Shown piece after piece: positions 32,929 to 41,898 of a DNA stretch of 60,489 nucleotides. Made by a program: the position numbers and the translations under genes. The stretch spans positions 1-60,489 of the forward strand of contig JAJVHS010000024.1 in NCBI GenBank assembly GCA_022072615.1. The letters run 5' to 3'. Positions within the stretch are counted from its first letter, which is position 1, and every line of letters begins with the position of its first letter. This DNA is from Phycisphaerales bacterium (lineage in GTDB: Bacteria > Planctomycetota > Phycisphaerae > Phycisphaerales > UBA1924). Under the pieces are notes generated by a model. It had not been told where the DNA came from. It saw only the letters and a list, made by a program, of their open reading frames with translations, and searched no databases.

Positions 32929-34707
32929 ATGTCCTCGCTCCCTTTCTCATCCTCCTTCGGCGACGACCGGTCCAACGGGCCGCGCGGCCGCGGCGGCCGC
33001 CCGCGAGCCGAGCCGCTGGGCAAGCTCTTTGACCGCCTGCCGCCGCACTCGGTCGAGGCCGAGATGTCCCTGCTGGGGTCGATGATCCTCGACCCGCAGG
33101 TCATCGCCGACGTCCTGCCGATGGTGAGCAAGCCCGAGGACTTCTACAACGAGCCCCACGGCGCGATCTTCCGGTCGATCGTCGAGGTCTACGACAAGTT
33201 CCACTCCGGCGATCTCGTCCAGATTGCCGAGATGCTCAAGGACGCGGGGACGCTCGACGCGATCGGCGGGCCCGATTACCTCGTGAAGCTCGCCGAGTCG
33301 GTGCCGTCGGCGGTCAACGCGCCGCACTACGCTCGGATCGTCGGCGAGAAGGCCAAGCTCCGCCGCCTCATTGACGCCGCCGGGCAGATCCTCTACGACG
33401 CGTACCACACCGGTGAACTGGGCCCCGACGGCGCCCGCGAGGTCCTCGACAAGGCCGAGGCCGCCGTCTTCGAGATCGCGCAGGAGCGCACCGCGGCCGA
33501 GCCGGAGAAGCTCGCCGATCTGCTCCAGCTCGAGATCGATCGCATCGAGGCCTCCGAGGGCAAGGGCCTGAGCGGCGTGCCGACGGGCTATCTGGACCTC
33601 GACAACACACTCCACGGGCTCCAGCAGGGCGAGCTCATCATCGTCGCCGCTCGTCCCTCGATGGGAAAGACCGCGCTGGCGCTCAACCTGGCCGAGCAGA
33701 TCGCCATGGGCGGCGCCGCGCCGGGGATGCCGGCCATCGGGCCCCGAGCCGCGGTCGCGTTCTTCAGCCTCGAAATGTCCCGCGGGTCGGTCACGCAGCG
33801 CCTGCTGAGCGCACGCTCGGGCATCAGCGGCGAGAAGTTCCGCGGCGGCCACGAGATCAGCTCGGCCGACTGGCAGTCGCTGCTGGCCGCGTGCGACGCC
33901 CTGCGCGAAGCGCCGATCTACATCGACGACACGCCGGGCCTCACCGTGCTCAACCTCCGTGCCCGGGCGCGCCGGCTGGTGGCGCAGCACGACGTCAAGT
34001 GCATCATGATCGACTACCTCCAGCTCCTGACCGCGCCGGGGGCCGCTCGGGAGTCGCGCCAGGTCGAGGTGTCCGCCATCTCCCGCGGCGTCAAGGCGCT
34101 CGCCAGGGAGCTCAAGGTGCCGGTCGTCTGCCTGTCGCAGCTCAACCGAGCCACCGAGCAGCGCGAGGGCAACCGCCCGCGCATGAGCGACCTGCGCGAG
34201 TCGGGGTCGATCGAGCAGGACGCCGACGTCGTCATCCTCCTGCACCGGGAGGATTACTACCACCGCGGCGACCCGACCTGGGACCCGCACTCCCCCGACT
34301 TCGATCCCGAGAACCAGGACAAGATCGGCACCGCCGAGCTCATCGTCGCCAAGCAGCGAAACGGCCCGACGGGCACGGTGCGCCTCACGTGGGATTCGCA
34401 CATCACGCGCTTCCGCAGCTACTCCGATGCGCTGCCGCCGCAGGGCTACAGCGGTGGTGGGGGCGGCGGCGGTGGAAGCAGTGGCGGAAGCGGCGGAGGC
34501 GCGCCGCGCTACGGGGGCGGGCCGAGCACGCCTCCGCCTCCCCGCGGAGGTTCGGACCTGGCTCCGCCCGACGCATGGCCGCCGCGGCCCAGCAGCGGCG
34601 GGTTCCCGGGGGGCCGGAAGACCGGGCCGATCGACGGGCACCGCGACGGCGGCGGCCCGGATCGTCAGGCACCCTTCGGCGACGCCGATGATGAAGCGCC
34701 GTTCTGA
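32929..34707 (+). CDS. dnaB: Replicative DNA helicase DnaB with SSB-like C-terminal tail
   Basis: 592 residues against about 450-470 usual. N-terminal domain (DRLPPHSVEAEMSLLGSMI, about residues 35-140), RecA-type core with ARPSMGKTALALNLAEQ (Walker A), FFSLEMSRGSVTQRLL, MIDYLQLLT (Walker B), LSQLNRATEQREGNRPRMSD and GTAELIVAKQRNGPTGTVRL. The core ends near residue 495. About 97 more residues are Gly/Pro/Ser-rich and finish D-A-D-D-E-A-P-F, like the SSB disordered linker and acidic tip. No intein. The preceding palindrome may regulate it. DnaC/DnaI-like loaders are not in the window. Confidence 0.96.
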   Translation: MSSLPFSSSFGDDRSNGPRGRGGRPRAEPLGKLFDRLPPHSVEAEMSLLGSMILDPQVIADVLPMVSKPEDFYNEPHGAIFRSIVEVYDKFHSGDLVQIAEMLKDAGTLDAIGGPDYLVKLAESVPSAVNAPHYARIVGEKAKLRRLIDAAGQILYDAYHTGELGPDGAREVLDKAEAAVFEIAQERTAAEPEKLADLLQLEIDRIEASEGKGLSGVPTGYLDLDNTLHGLQQGELIIVAARPSMGKTALALNLAEQIAMGGAAPGMPAIGPRAAVAFFSLEMSRGSVTQRLLSARSGISGEKFRGGHEISSADWQSLLAACDALREAPIYIDDTPGLTVLNLRARARRLVAQHDVKCIMIDYLQLLTAPGAARESRQVEVSAISRGVKALARELKVPVVCLSQLNRATEQREGNRPRMSDLRESGSIEQDADVVILLHREDYYHRGDPTWDPHSPDFDPENQDKIGTAELIVAKQRNGPTGTVRLTWDSHITRFRSYSDALPPQGYSGGGGGGGGSSGGSGGGAPRYGGGPSTPPPPRGGSDLAPPDAWPPRPSSGGFPGGRKTGPIDGHRDGGGPDRQAPFGDADDEAPF

Positions 34708-34788
34708 GCGGCTGGGATACGCGGTCGACTCGGACCAACTCATGGCCATTGAGCAGCCGTTTCGGGCTGTTGTCGCATACGCTCAGGC

Positions 34789-35262
34789 ATGCGATACCTG
34801 ACACTCGTGCTCACGGCGGCGCTTGTGACGACCGGCTGCTCGTATATCTCCGGCAAGGACGGCGACTCGGGTCGCGACAACGGCGGCGGCTCTTCCGGGT
34901 CGGGCAACGCCACCGGAGGATCGACGCAGACGTACTCGGGCACGGTCACCGGCAAGGCGTCGTACCGCGAGCGGATCATGCTGCCACCGGACGCCGTCGT
35001 CCGGGCACAGCTTGTCGACGCGTCCGGGCCTGGTCGGACGGTCGTTGCGGAACAGCAGTTCCCCACCGGCGGCAAGGGCCCGCCGTATGACCTCACGCTC
35101 AAGTACGACCCGGCGAAGATCAACCCGCAGGGCACGTACCAGGTGCAGGTCGAGGTCCTGGTGCGCGGCAAGCCGCGCTTCACGACGACCGCTCCTCCGC
35201 GCGTGATCACCGGCGGCAACGCGTCAACGTTCGACGTCGTGCTCACCGCGGCCCGTCAGTGA
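34789..35262 (+). CDS. YscW/YbaY-like putative lipoprotein
   Basis: 157 residues. Signal peptide with lipobox VTTGC (cysteine at residue 17), a Gly/Ser-rich linker (about 20-45), then a small beta domain: SGTVTGKASYRERIMLPPDAVVRAQLVDAS, EQQFPTGGKGPPYDLTLKYDPAKI, YQVQVEVLVRGK. This is the pattern of the YscW (PF09619)/YbaY lipoprotein domain. Cell role unknown. ATG at 34789, 81 bases after dnaB; convergent with the acetyltransferase gene. Confidence 0.8.
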   Translation: MRYLTLVLTAALVTTGCSYISGKDGDSGRDNGGGSSGSGNATGGSTQTYSGTVTGKASYRERIMLPPDAVVRAQLVDASGPGRTVVAEQQFPTGGKGPPYDLTLKYDPAKINPQGTYQVQVEVLVRGKPRFTTTAPPRVITGGNASTFDVVLTAARQ

Positions 35263-35284
35263 ACGCCAGACCGCGTTCCCGAAT

Positions 35285-35935
35285 TCAGTGCGTTCTCTCC
35301 GCGGCCTGAGGCGCGGCGGAAGGTGTTTTTCCTGCATCCCCGGGCCACGGCCTGGTCTTGACCACTTTCGCCGGGTTGCCCGCGACGATCGTCGACTCGG
35401 CGACGTCCTTGGTCACGACCGCTCGGGCGCCGACGATCGCGTTGTGCCCGACGGTGACGCCCGGGCCCAGGAATGCGCCGGCGCACACCCAGACGCCGTC
35501 GCCGACGACGATGGAGGGCCGGATCAGGGGGAGTTCGAACCTGGTGTAGTCGTGCGTCCCTGCGCACAGCCAGCAGCGCTGCGAGATCGTCGTGTGGTTG
35601 CCGATCCGGATCCAGCCCAGGTTGTACACGTCAACATCCTCGGCGATGGTGCTCCACTCGCCGACCTCGAGCAGCCACGGGTGGCGGATCTTCGTCGTCG
35701 ACTTGGTGGTGGAGGTGTCCTGGAGCTTGGCGCCGAACGCACGGAGCCAGAATCGTCGCCAGCCGTGGGCTCGCCTGGGGCTCCAGCGGATCAGCGTCGC
35801 CTGCACCAATTCCCACAGCGCGCGCCGTATGTACTCGCTCAGCGGGTATGGAGCACCGGCGCACTGATCGATGCGCTGATACAGCCGGTCGGGCGGGGGC
35901 AGCGGGGGCGGGGCTGGTTCGCTCAGAACGCTCAT
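35285..35935 (-). CDS. WcaF-like hexapeptide-repeat acetyltransferase
   Basis: 216 residues. Left-handed beta-helix acyltransferase (repeats such as IRIGNHTTIS, IVVGDGVWVCAGAFLGPG, VTVGHNAIVGARAVV) of the colanic-acid WcaF/NodL-type group. The catalytic histidine is likely the one in LCAGTHDY. Its N-terminal part (YPLSEYIRRALWELVQATLIRWSPR) is the usual amphipathic WcaF start. It lies at the head of the exopolysaccharide genes but on the opposite strand, divergent from the double glycosyltransferase with a 197-base gap in which I see no further gene. Confidence 0.88.
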   Translation of the reverse strand: MSVLSEPAPPPLPPPDRLYQRIDQCAGAPYPLSEYIRRALWELVQATLIRWSPRRAHGWRRFWLRAFGAKLQDTSTTKSTTKIRHPWLLEVGEWSTIAEDVDVYNLGWIRIGNHTTISQRCWLCAGTHDYTRFELPLIRPSIVVGDGVWVCAGAFLGPGVTVGHNAIVGARAVVTKDVAESTIVAGNPAKVVKTRPWPGDAGKTPSAAPQAAERTH

Positions 35936-36132
35936 GCCACTGTCTCGTCGGTCCGTCCGGGCCGCGATCTTGATCAGCCTCCGCGTGCCGCGCGGAAACT
36001 TGATCGCAGCCCAGCCCCGTGTCGAGCCGATGGTAGGTCTACGCCCGCTGCCCGTGAGTCCGCGGTCGGTTATTGCTTTGGTCTTCCCGGGCCGTACGCT
36101 TGGTTCCCGTTCTCCGCCCGCCAGAGGCCCGC

Positions 36133-38628
36133 ATGAAGATCCTGCACTACATCGAGGAGCTCAACCTCAAGTCCGGCGGTCCCGTCCGAGCGGTGCTCGA
36201 TCTTTCCCGCCTCACGTGCGAGGCCGGCCACCGCGTCACGATCCTCTCGCCCGACGTCTCCGATGCTCCCAAGGAGTGGCTCGAGGCCCCGGTCGCGGGC
36301 CAGGCACGCCCGCACGTGGTCAAGGTTCCGCCTTTCGCCGGGCGCGGCAAGCTGTTCCCGTTCCCGGTGGTCGAGCAGATCCGCAAGGACTTCATCACCG
36401 GCCACGACCTGCTGCACGTCCACGGCATGTGGGCGCCGTCGAACGTCCAGCTCACCGGCGCGGCCAACCGAGCCGGCGTCCCGTACATCGTCAGCCTTCG
36501 CGGCATGCTCGACGACTGGCCGATGTCGCAGCGACGACTCAAGAAGCGGATCTTCCTCTTCATCGCCGGGCGCCGCATGCTCCACAAGGCGGCCTTCGTC
36601 CACTGCACCGCCGAGGGCGAGCACCAGCAGTCGCGCAAGTGGTTCCCCAAGGGACGCGGAAGGGTCATCCCGAACCTGCTTGACCTTGGACCGTTCCGCG
36701 ATGCCCCGGGCCCCGACCTCGCGAGGCGGAAGTTCCCCGGCCTGAGCGGTGATGCTCCTGCGATCCTCTTCCTGAGCCGCGTTCACTATAAGAAGGGCGT
36801 CGAGCACTCGATCAAGGCCGCCGCCCTGCTCCGTGATCGCGGGGTCATGTGCCACTGGCTCATCGCCGGCGACGGCGAGCCGGAGTACATGCAGTCGCTG
36901 CGCGACCTGAGCGCCTCGCTCAAACTCCAGGACCGCGTTCACTTCCTCGGGATGGTCAAAGGTCCGGAGAAGATCTCGCTGTTCCAGGCCAGCGACCTCT
37001 TCCTGCTCCCGACCAGCCAGGAGAACTTCGGGTTCGCGATCGTCGAGGCGATGGCCGCGGGCGTGCCCGTGATGACGACCAAGGGTGTCGATCTGTGGCC
37101 CGAGCTCGAAGCCTGCGGCGGCGCGGTCATCGTCGAGCAGGACGCGGGTCCCATCGCCGATCGCGTCGCGTCGATCATCACGGACAAGCAGCGCCTGGGC
37201 GATATGGGCGCCAAGGCCCGGGCGTGGGTCTTCGACAACCTCAACGAGGACGCGGTGATCCGCCAGTTCATCGCGACCTACGCCGACGCGATCAGCGAGC
37301 GGACCGGCGCCGCGGTCGGCGAGCTGCGTCATCCGCCCGCCCTGGCCGCGGAGACCTCCCCGGGAAAAGCGGGTAGGTCGGAGGCCGAACGACCCTCCGA
37401 CCGCATCAGGATCGTCCACTACCTCCCGCACTTCCGCCTCGAGCAGGGCGGCGTGGTTCGCGCGGTGCTCGATCTGTGCGACGGCCTGGCGCGGTCCGGC
37501 GCGGATGTCACCATCCTCACCGAGGACCACGCCGACTGCCCGCTCGCGTGGAAAGAGGGCCAGCCCGGCGCTCCGCGGATCATCCAGGTGCGGGGCGAGC
37601 GGAGCGGGAACCCCGTGCTCCGCCCGTGGTCGATGACGGTGCTGCGCAAGGTCATCACCGCGGCGGATGTGGTGCACCTGCACGGCATGTGGACGCCGGC
37701 CAATCTGCAGGCGGCGTCCGTGGCCATCGATTTCGGAGTGCCCTACGTCATCAGCCCCCACGGCATGCTCGACGACTGGCCGATGAGCCAGAAGCGTCCG
37801 AAGAAGCTGTTCCACTGGTACCTCTACGGCCGGAACCTGCTGACCAACGCGGCGTTCGTGCACTGCACGGCGCAGGCCGAGCTCGATCAGGCTCGCAAGT
37901 GGTTCCCGCGCGGCCAGGGCGTGGTCGCGCCGCTGGTCTTCGACGTCGCGGCGTTCGAGGAACTGCCGGGCGAGCGGCCCGCACGCGAGGCGTTCCCGTC
38001 CGCGTTCGCGCGGGACGTGCCGCGGATCCTGTACCTCAGCCGGGTGAACTACAAGAAAGGCCCGGATGTGCTGATCCGAGCCGCGGCTCGGCTCGCTCGC
38101 CGGGCGGTCGACTTCGACGTGCTGATCGCCGGCCCCGGCGACCCGCCGGGGTTCCTTGACGAGATGAAGTCGCTGGCGGCCGCCGAGGGCGTCGCGGACC
38201 GGGTGCACTTCCTCGGCCACGTCTCCGGCAGGACCAAGCTCTCGCTCTACCAGGCGGCGAGCGTCTTTGCGCTGCCGACCAGCCAGGAGAACTTCGGCTT
38301 CGTGTTCTTCGAGGCGCTGGCCTGCGGAACGCCGCTGGTCACGACCAGGGGCGTCGATGTCTGGCGCGAGCTTGAAGCCAGCGGCGGAGGGACGATCGCG
38401 GACCGAACACCCGAGGGCTTCGAATCGGCCCTCGGGACACTGCTGGCGGATCCCGCTCGCCTCGCGGCGATGGGACAGGCGGGCCGCGCCTGGGTGATGA
38501 AGGAACTGGCGCCGGCGGCGATCGTCTCTCGTTTCAGGAAGATGTACGGTCAGGCGGCCCGTGTGCGACCCGCATCGCCGGACAAATCCGCACAAAGTGC
38601 AGAGGTCCCGCACATCGGCCGATCCTGA
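36133..38628 (+). CDS. Tandem two-domain GT4 glycosyltransferase
   Basis: 831 residues, twice the size of one GT4 enzyme. Domain 1 is about residues 1-405, a linker of about 25, domain 2 about 433-815. Both begin like GT-B N-lobes (MKILHYIEELNLKSGGPVRA; RIRIVHYLPHFRLEQGGVVR), both have HGMW-x-P-N, HCTA-x-E, LSRV-x-YKKG and the C-terminal EX7E region SQENFGFA/V with E-A. The two halves are clearly internal repeats. They probably add one or two sugars in the same exopolysaccharide. ATG at 36133 with GAGG upstream. Followed by the Wzy-like gene after 104 bases. Confidence 0.93.
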   Translation: MKILHYIEELNLKSGGPVRAVLDLSRLTCEAGHRVTILSPDVSDAPKEWLEAPVAGQARPHVVKVPPFAGRGKLFPFPVVEQIRKDFITGHDLLHVHGMWAPSNVQLTGAANRAGVPYIVSLRGMLDDWPMSQRRLKKRIFLFIAGRRMLHKAAFVHCTAEGEHQQSRKWFPKGRGRVIPNLLDLGPFRDAPGPDLARRKFPGLSGDAPAILFLSRVHYKKGVEHSIKAAALLRDRGVMCHWLIAGDGEPEYMQSLRDLSASLKLQDRVHFLGMVKGPEKISLFQASDLFLLPTSQENFGFAIVEAMAAGVPVMTTKGVDLWPELEACGGAVIVEQDAGPIADRVASIITDKQRLGDMGAKARAWVFDNLNEDAVIRQFIATYADAISERTGAAVGELRHPPALAAETSPGKAGRSEAERPSDRIRIVHYLPHFRLEQGGVVRAVLDLCDGLARSGADVTILTEDHADCPLAWKEGQPGAPRIIQVRGERSGNPVLRPWSMTVLRKVITAADVVHLHGMWTPANLQAASVAIDFGVPYVISPHGMLDDWPMSQKRPKKLFHWYLYGRNLLTNAAFVHCTAQAELDQARKWFPRGQGVVAPLVFDVAAFEELPGERPAREAFPSAFARDVPRILYLSRVNYKKGPDVLIRAAARLARRAVDFDVLIAGPGDPPGFLDEMKSLAAAEGVADRVHFLGHVSGRTKLSLYQAASVFALPTSQENFGFVFFEALACGTPLVTTRGVDVWRELEASGGGTIADRTPEGFESALGTLLADPARLAAMGQAGRAWVMKELAPAAIVSRFRKMYGQAARVRPASPDKSAQSAEVPHIGRS

Positions 38629-38732
38629 ACGCGGGGAATGCGCAGCGATCCGAACGGGTCATGAACCGGCCTTGCGCTCGACGCGTACCCTGAGGTGTCC
38701 CCCGTCAGTTCGCCGTTACCGGACCTTTCGTC

Positions 38733-40190
38733 TTGCAGACCGTCGCCGTCATCCTCAGCGTCCTCACCATCTTCGGCCTGGTGCTGCAGATGCTCTGGGA
38801 CCACCTCCGCCACAAGGTGGACCTTCTCAGCACGCGCAACGTCTTCTACCTGGGCCTCATCAACTTCCAGTTCTTCCCCATCGCGGTCTCGCTGGGCGTC
38901 GACACGTACATGCGCAAGCTGACGCCGTCCAATCCCGCGGCGGCGGGCATGACGTTCATCGCGCTGTCGTGGCTCTTCCTGATCATCTTCAACATCGGGT
39001 ACAAGCGGGGCTGGATCGCCGAGGCGGTGGCGCGGCGGGTGCACTCGAAGTTCCCGGTGCCCTCGCCCAACGTCCTGCTGATGCTGGGCTTCGTGTTCCT
39101 GGCCTTCGGCGCGTTCAACCGCTTCATCGTGATGACCACCCCCCTGATCAACACGCTGGGGGCCATCTTCTCGATCGGATTCCTGTGCACGGCCGCCGGG
39201 TGCGCCATGTGGGCGTGGCTGCCGCGCATGTGGAACCCGGTCTACGCGATCCCCGCGATCTTCCTCACCCTGTCGAGCATGCTCGTCGCCATGCACCTCT
39301 CGTTCGGCCGGCGCGACCTGCTGAGCGTGGTGCTCGCGTGCGTGTGGGCGGCGTACTGGGGGTACCTGCGGGAACGGGGCAACTTCGCGATCTTCAGCCG
39401 CCTGGGCGGCATCGGCGCCGTGGGCGTGATCCTGCTCGCGCTGCTCTCGGCGACGCGCGGCGAGGGCGGACAGATCCGCGGCATCACGCAGATCCTCAGC
39501 GACATCAGGTCGGCCCAGGTCAGCTCGGGCATCCAGCACATGGCCACCGTGCAGGACTCCGGGCCGATCACGCTCTACCTCATCGACACGCGCCCGGACG
39601 ACATCCCGTACGACACACTCCACACGCTCAAGTACTTCATCACGCAGCCGATCCCGCGCGCCATCTGGCCGGAGAAGCCCATGGCCCTGGGCATGGAGAT
39701 CGTGACCCAGGCGGGCGTGCGCGGGCTGGCCCGCGGGTTCAGCTACGGCCCGGGGATCATCGGCCACATCGCCAACGACAACCCGTACCTCGCCCTCCCC
39801 ATCTACGCCCTGTTCTTCGCCGTGGCGCTGAGTTTCCTCGACCGGCTGTGCCGGTACCAGCTCTTCAACCCGTTCGTGATGATCCCCGTCGGCGCCGGGC
39901 TGGGCGAGCTCATGGCCATCCCGCGCGGCGAGGTCGGCCTGTTCGTCTTCCGGTGCGTGTTCATGTTCCTGACGGCCTGGCTGGGCATGTGGGCCGTCGC
40001 CAAGGCGCTGATGGCGATGGGCATCCAGCTCCAGTCGGCCGGCGCCGCCGACGAGGAGTGGACCGAGGCCGAGGAGGAGTATCCCGAGCAGCTCGCGGAA
40101 ACGCCGCAAGCCGGCGAGCCCGAGGGCTTCCCCTCGCTCGCGGGCTATCACCCGCGGTCCGCGTCCGACGGGGCGGGGGGCGGCGCGTGA
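38733..40190 (+). CDS. Wzy-like polysaccharide polymerase/ligase membrane protein
   Basis: 485 residues, about ten predicted transmembrane helices and a large loop near residues 235-320 (QILSDIRSAQVSSGI, PDDIPYDTLHTLKYF, AIWPEKPMALG), the layout of O-antigen/exopolysaccharide polymerases. These families diverge so far that function rests on topology and on neighbours: a GT4 protein upstream, a flippase downstream. TTG start at 38733 gives the first helix directly. The C-terminal 60 residues are Glu/Ala-rich and soluble. Confidence 0.72.
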   Translation: MQTVAVILSVLTIFGLVLQMLWDHLRHKVDLLSTRNVFYLGLINFQFFPIAVSLGVDTYMRKLTPSNPAAAGMTFIALSWLFLIIFNIGYKRGWIAEAVARRVHSKFPVPSPNVLLMLGFVFLAFGAFNRFIVMTTPLINTLGAIFSIGFLCTAAGCAMWAWLPRMWNPVYAIPAIFLTLSSMLVAMHLSFGRRDLLSVVLACVWAAYWGYLRERGNFAIFSRLGGIGAVGVILLALLSATRGEGGQIRGITQILSDIRSAQVSSGIQHMATVQDSGPITLYLIDTRPDDIPYDTLHTLKYFITQPIPRAIWPEKPMALGMEIVTQAGVRGLARGFSYGPGIIGHIANDNPYLALPIYALFFAVALSFLDRLCRYQLFNPFVMIPVGAGLGELMAIPRGEVGLFVFRCVFMFLTAWLGMWAVAKALMAMGIQLQSAGAADEEWTEAEEEYPEQLAETPQAGEPEGFPSLAGYHPRSASDGAGGGA

Positions 40191-40244
40191 GCGGCGAGCG
40201 GGTCCGCGGTCTGACATCGATCTCTTCGCGCCCACGGGCAGGTC

Positions 40245-41840
40245 ATGGCATCTGAGCTTCGCCGAGGCTTCATCCGCATCACGTCGAGCTACGGCCGCCT
40301 GGGCCTCAGTCTCGTGGTCGGCATCATCCAGACGCGCCTCCTGCTGGACTGGCTCAAGGTTGATGCCGCCGGACTCATCGCGTTCGTCGGGTCGTCGGTC
40401 GGGCTGGCGCTGCTGATCGACGAGGTGCTTCGGGCAAGCATGATCCGCGAACTGGCCGCGGCCCACCACGAGGACCCCGATGGGTCCAAGGGCGTGTTCG
40501 GGTCGGTCCTCAACGCCGGGGCCCGGATCGCGATCATCGGCGCCGTCCTGACCGCGCTCATCTTCGGCCTGCTCACGCTGCTGGTGCCGGTCTTCAACAT
40601 GCCCGACCACCTGCACGCCGCGGCCCGGTGGCTGATCGCCGCCGAGGGTGTTCATGCGTGCCTGATGGTGCTCACGGCGCCGGTGTACAACATGTTCGTC
40701 GTCACCGAACGGTTCGTCGAGGACAACGCGTTCACCACCGTGCGGAAGGTGAGTTACCTCGCGGTCGCCTGGATGCTCCAGTCCGTCATCGGCGTCACGC
40801 ACCCGGGCGAGGGTGTCAAGTGGTACGGCGTCCTGTCGGTCGCCTGCAACGTCGCGGTGCTGGTCGTCGCGTCGGTGTGGATCATGCGCACGGACCGGCG
40901 GCTGCGGCCGAGGCCGGGTGAGGCCACCGCCGCCGGGATCCGCCAGTTCATGGGCACGTTCGGCTGGAACACGGCCATGATGACCGCGGTCAACTGCTAC
41001 GACCGCTTGGGCCAGCTCATCACCAACCTGTTCTTCGGGACCGTCGGCAACGCTGTCTTCGGGGTGGGCTACCAGCTCGCCGCGTACGTCCGCATGGTGT
41101 CGCTGGGCGTGAACTTCGGCGCCGACGCGGTGGCGGCCCGGATGGCCAGCGACAACCGCGAGGAGCGCCGGCTGGCGATGATCCAGTTCACGTCCACCAT
41201 GACTCGGCTGCACGGCTTCACGTCGTTCCCGGCCGCGGCGCTGCTCGCGTGCCTGACGGCGCCGATCATGCGGCTGTGGGTGGGCGACAAACTGGAGACC
41301 GAGGACCAGGTGGTGGCCGCGATCGCGATGGCCCAGATCCTGCTCATCCCCGTGACGGTCCGGGCCGTCACCGACTGCTGGACCCGCGTCCTGTACGGCG
41401 CTGGGTACATCCGCCGCTACGCGCCGCTGCTGCTGACCGGCGGCCTGATCAACCCCTTCGTCGCGATCGGGCTCATCTACATCCTCCCCGACCCGTTCCG
41501 CCAGTACTCGGCGGCGATCTCGTTCGCGGTCGTGCTCACGCTGTTCCACCTGTTCCTGCTGCCGATCGCCGCCGCCAGGTGCCTGGGGTGCCAGTACCGC
41601 ACGATGCTGCTGCCGATCGCCCGCCCGGCGCTGGCCGCGATCCTGCCGACGCCGGTGCTCATCTACGGGATGGAATGGGCGCTTCCGCTGGTGGGAGGGC
41701 GGGTGCCGGTGGCGCTGCTGATCGTGGCGGCGATCTACGGGACGCTGTACTTCGGGCTCGCGCTGATCTTCGTGCTCAAGCCCGACGAGAAGAAGCGGTT
41801 CACGGGCGTGATCGCCCGGCGCCTGCGCCCGGCGGCGTGA
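40245..41840 (+). CDS. Wzx-like polysaccharide flippase
   Basis: 531 residues with about 12-14 hydrophobic helices, the pattern of the polysaccharide transport/MOP superfamily that flips lipid-linked oligosaccharide to the periplasm. Seen: a first pair of helices around SLVVGIIQTRLLLDWL and AGLIAFVGSSVGLALLIDEV, and a loop with DRLGQLITNLFFGTVGNAV, typical of MOP transporters. Placed after the Wzy-like gene by 54 bases, so the group reads glycosyltransferase, polymerase, flippase. No priming transferase or Wzz/Wzc is in the window. Confidence 0.85.
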   Translation: MASELRRGFIRITSSYGRLGLSLVVGIIQTRLLLDWLKVDAAGLIAFVGSSVGLALLIDEVLRASMIRELAAAHHEDPDGSKGVFGSVLNAGARIAIIGAVLTALIFGLLTLLVPVFNMPDHLHAAARWLIAAEGVHACLMVLTAPVYNMFVVTERFVEDNAFTTVRKVSYLAVAWMLQSVIGVTHPGEGVKWYGVLSVACNVAVLVVASVWIMRTDRRLRPRPGEATAAGIRQFMGTFGWNTAMMTAVNCYDRLGQLITNLFFGTVGNAVFGVGYQLAAYVRMVSLGVNFGADAVAARMASDNREERRLAMIQFTSTMTRLHGFTSFPAAALLACLTAPIMRLWVGDKLETEDQVVAAIAMAQILLIPVTVRAVTDCWTRVLYGAGYIRRYAPLLLTGGLINPFVAIGLIYILPDPFRQYSAAISFAVVLTLFHLFLLPIAAARCLGCQYRTMLLPIARPALAAILPTPVLIYGMEWALPLVGGRVPVALLIVAAIYGTLYFGLALIFVLKPDEKKRFTGVIARRLRPAA

Positions 41841-41898
41841 TTGACCATTCGGTCGAACCCAGGGTGGTTGCTCGCCGACGTTCATCCCGGGCGAGTGG

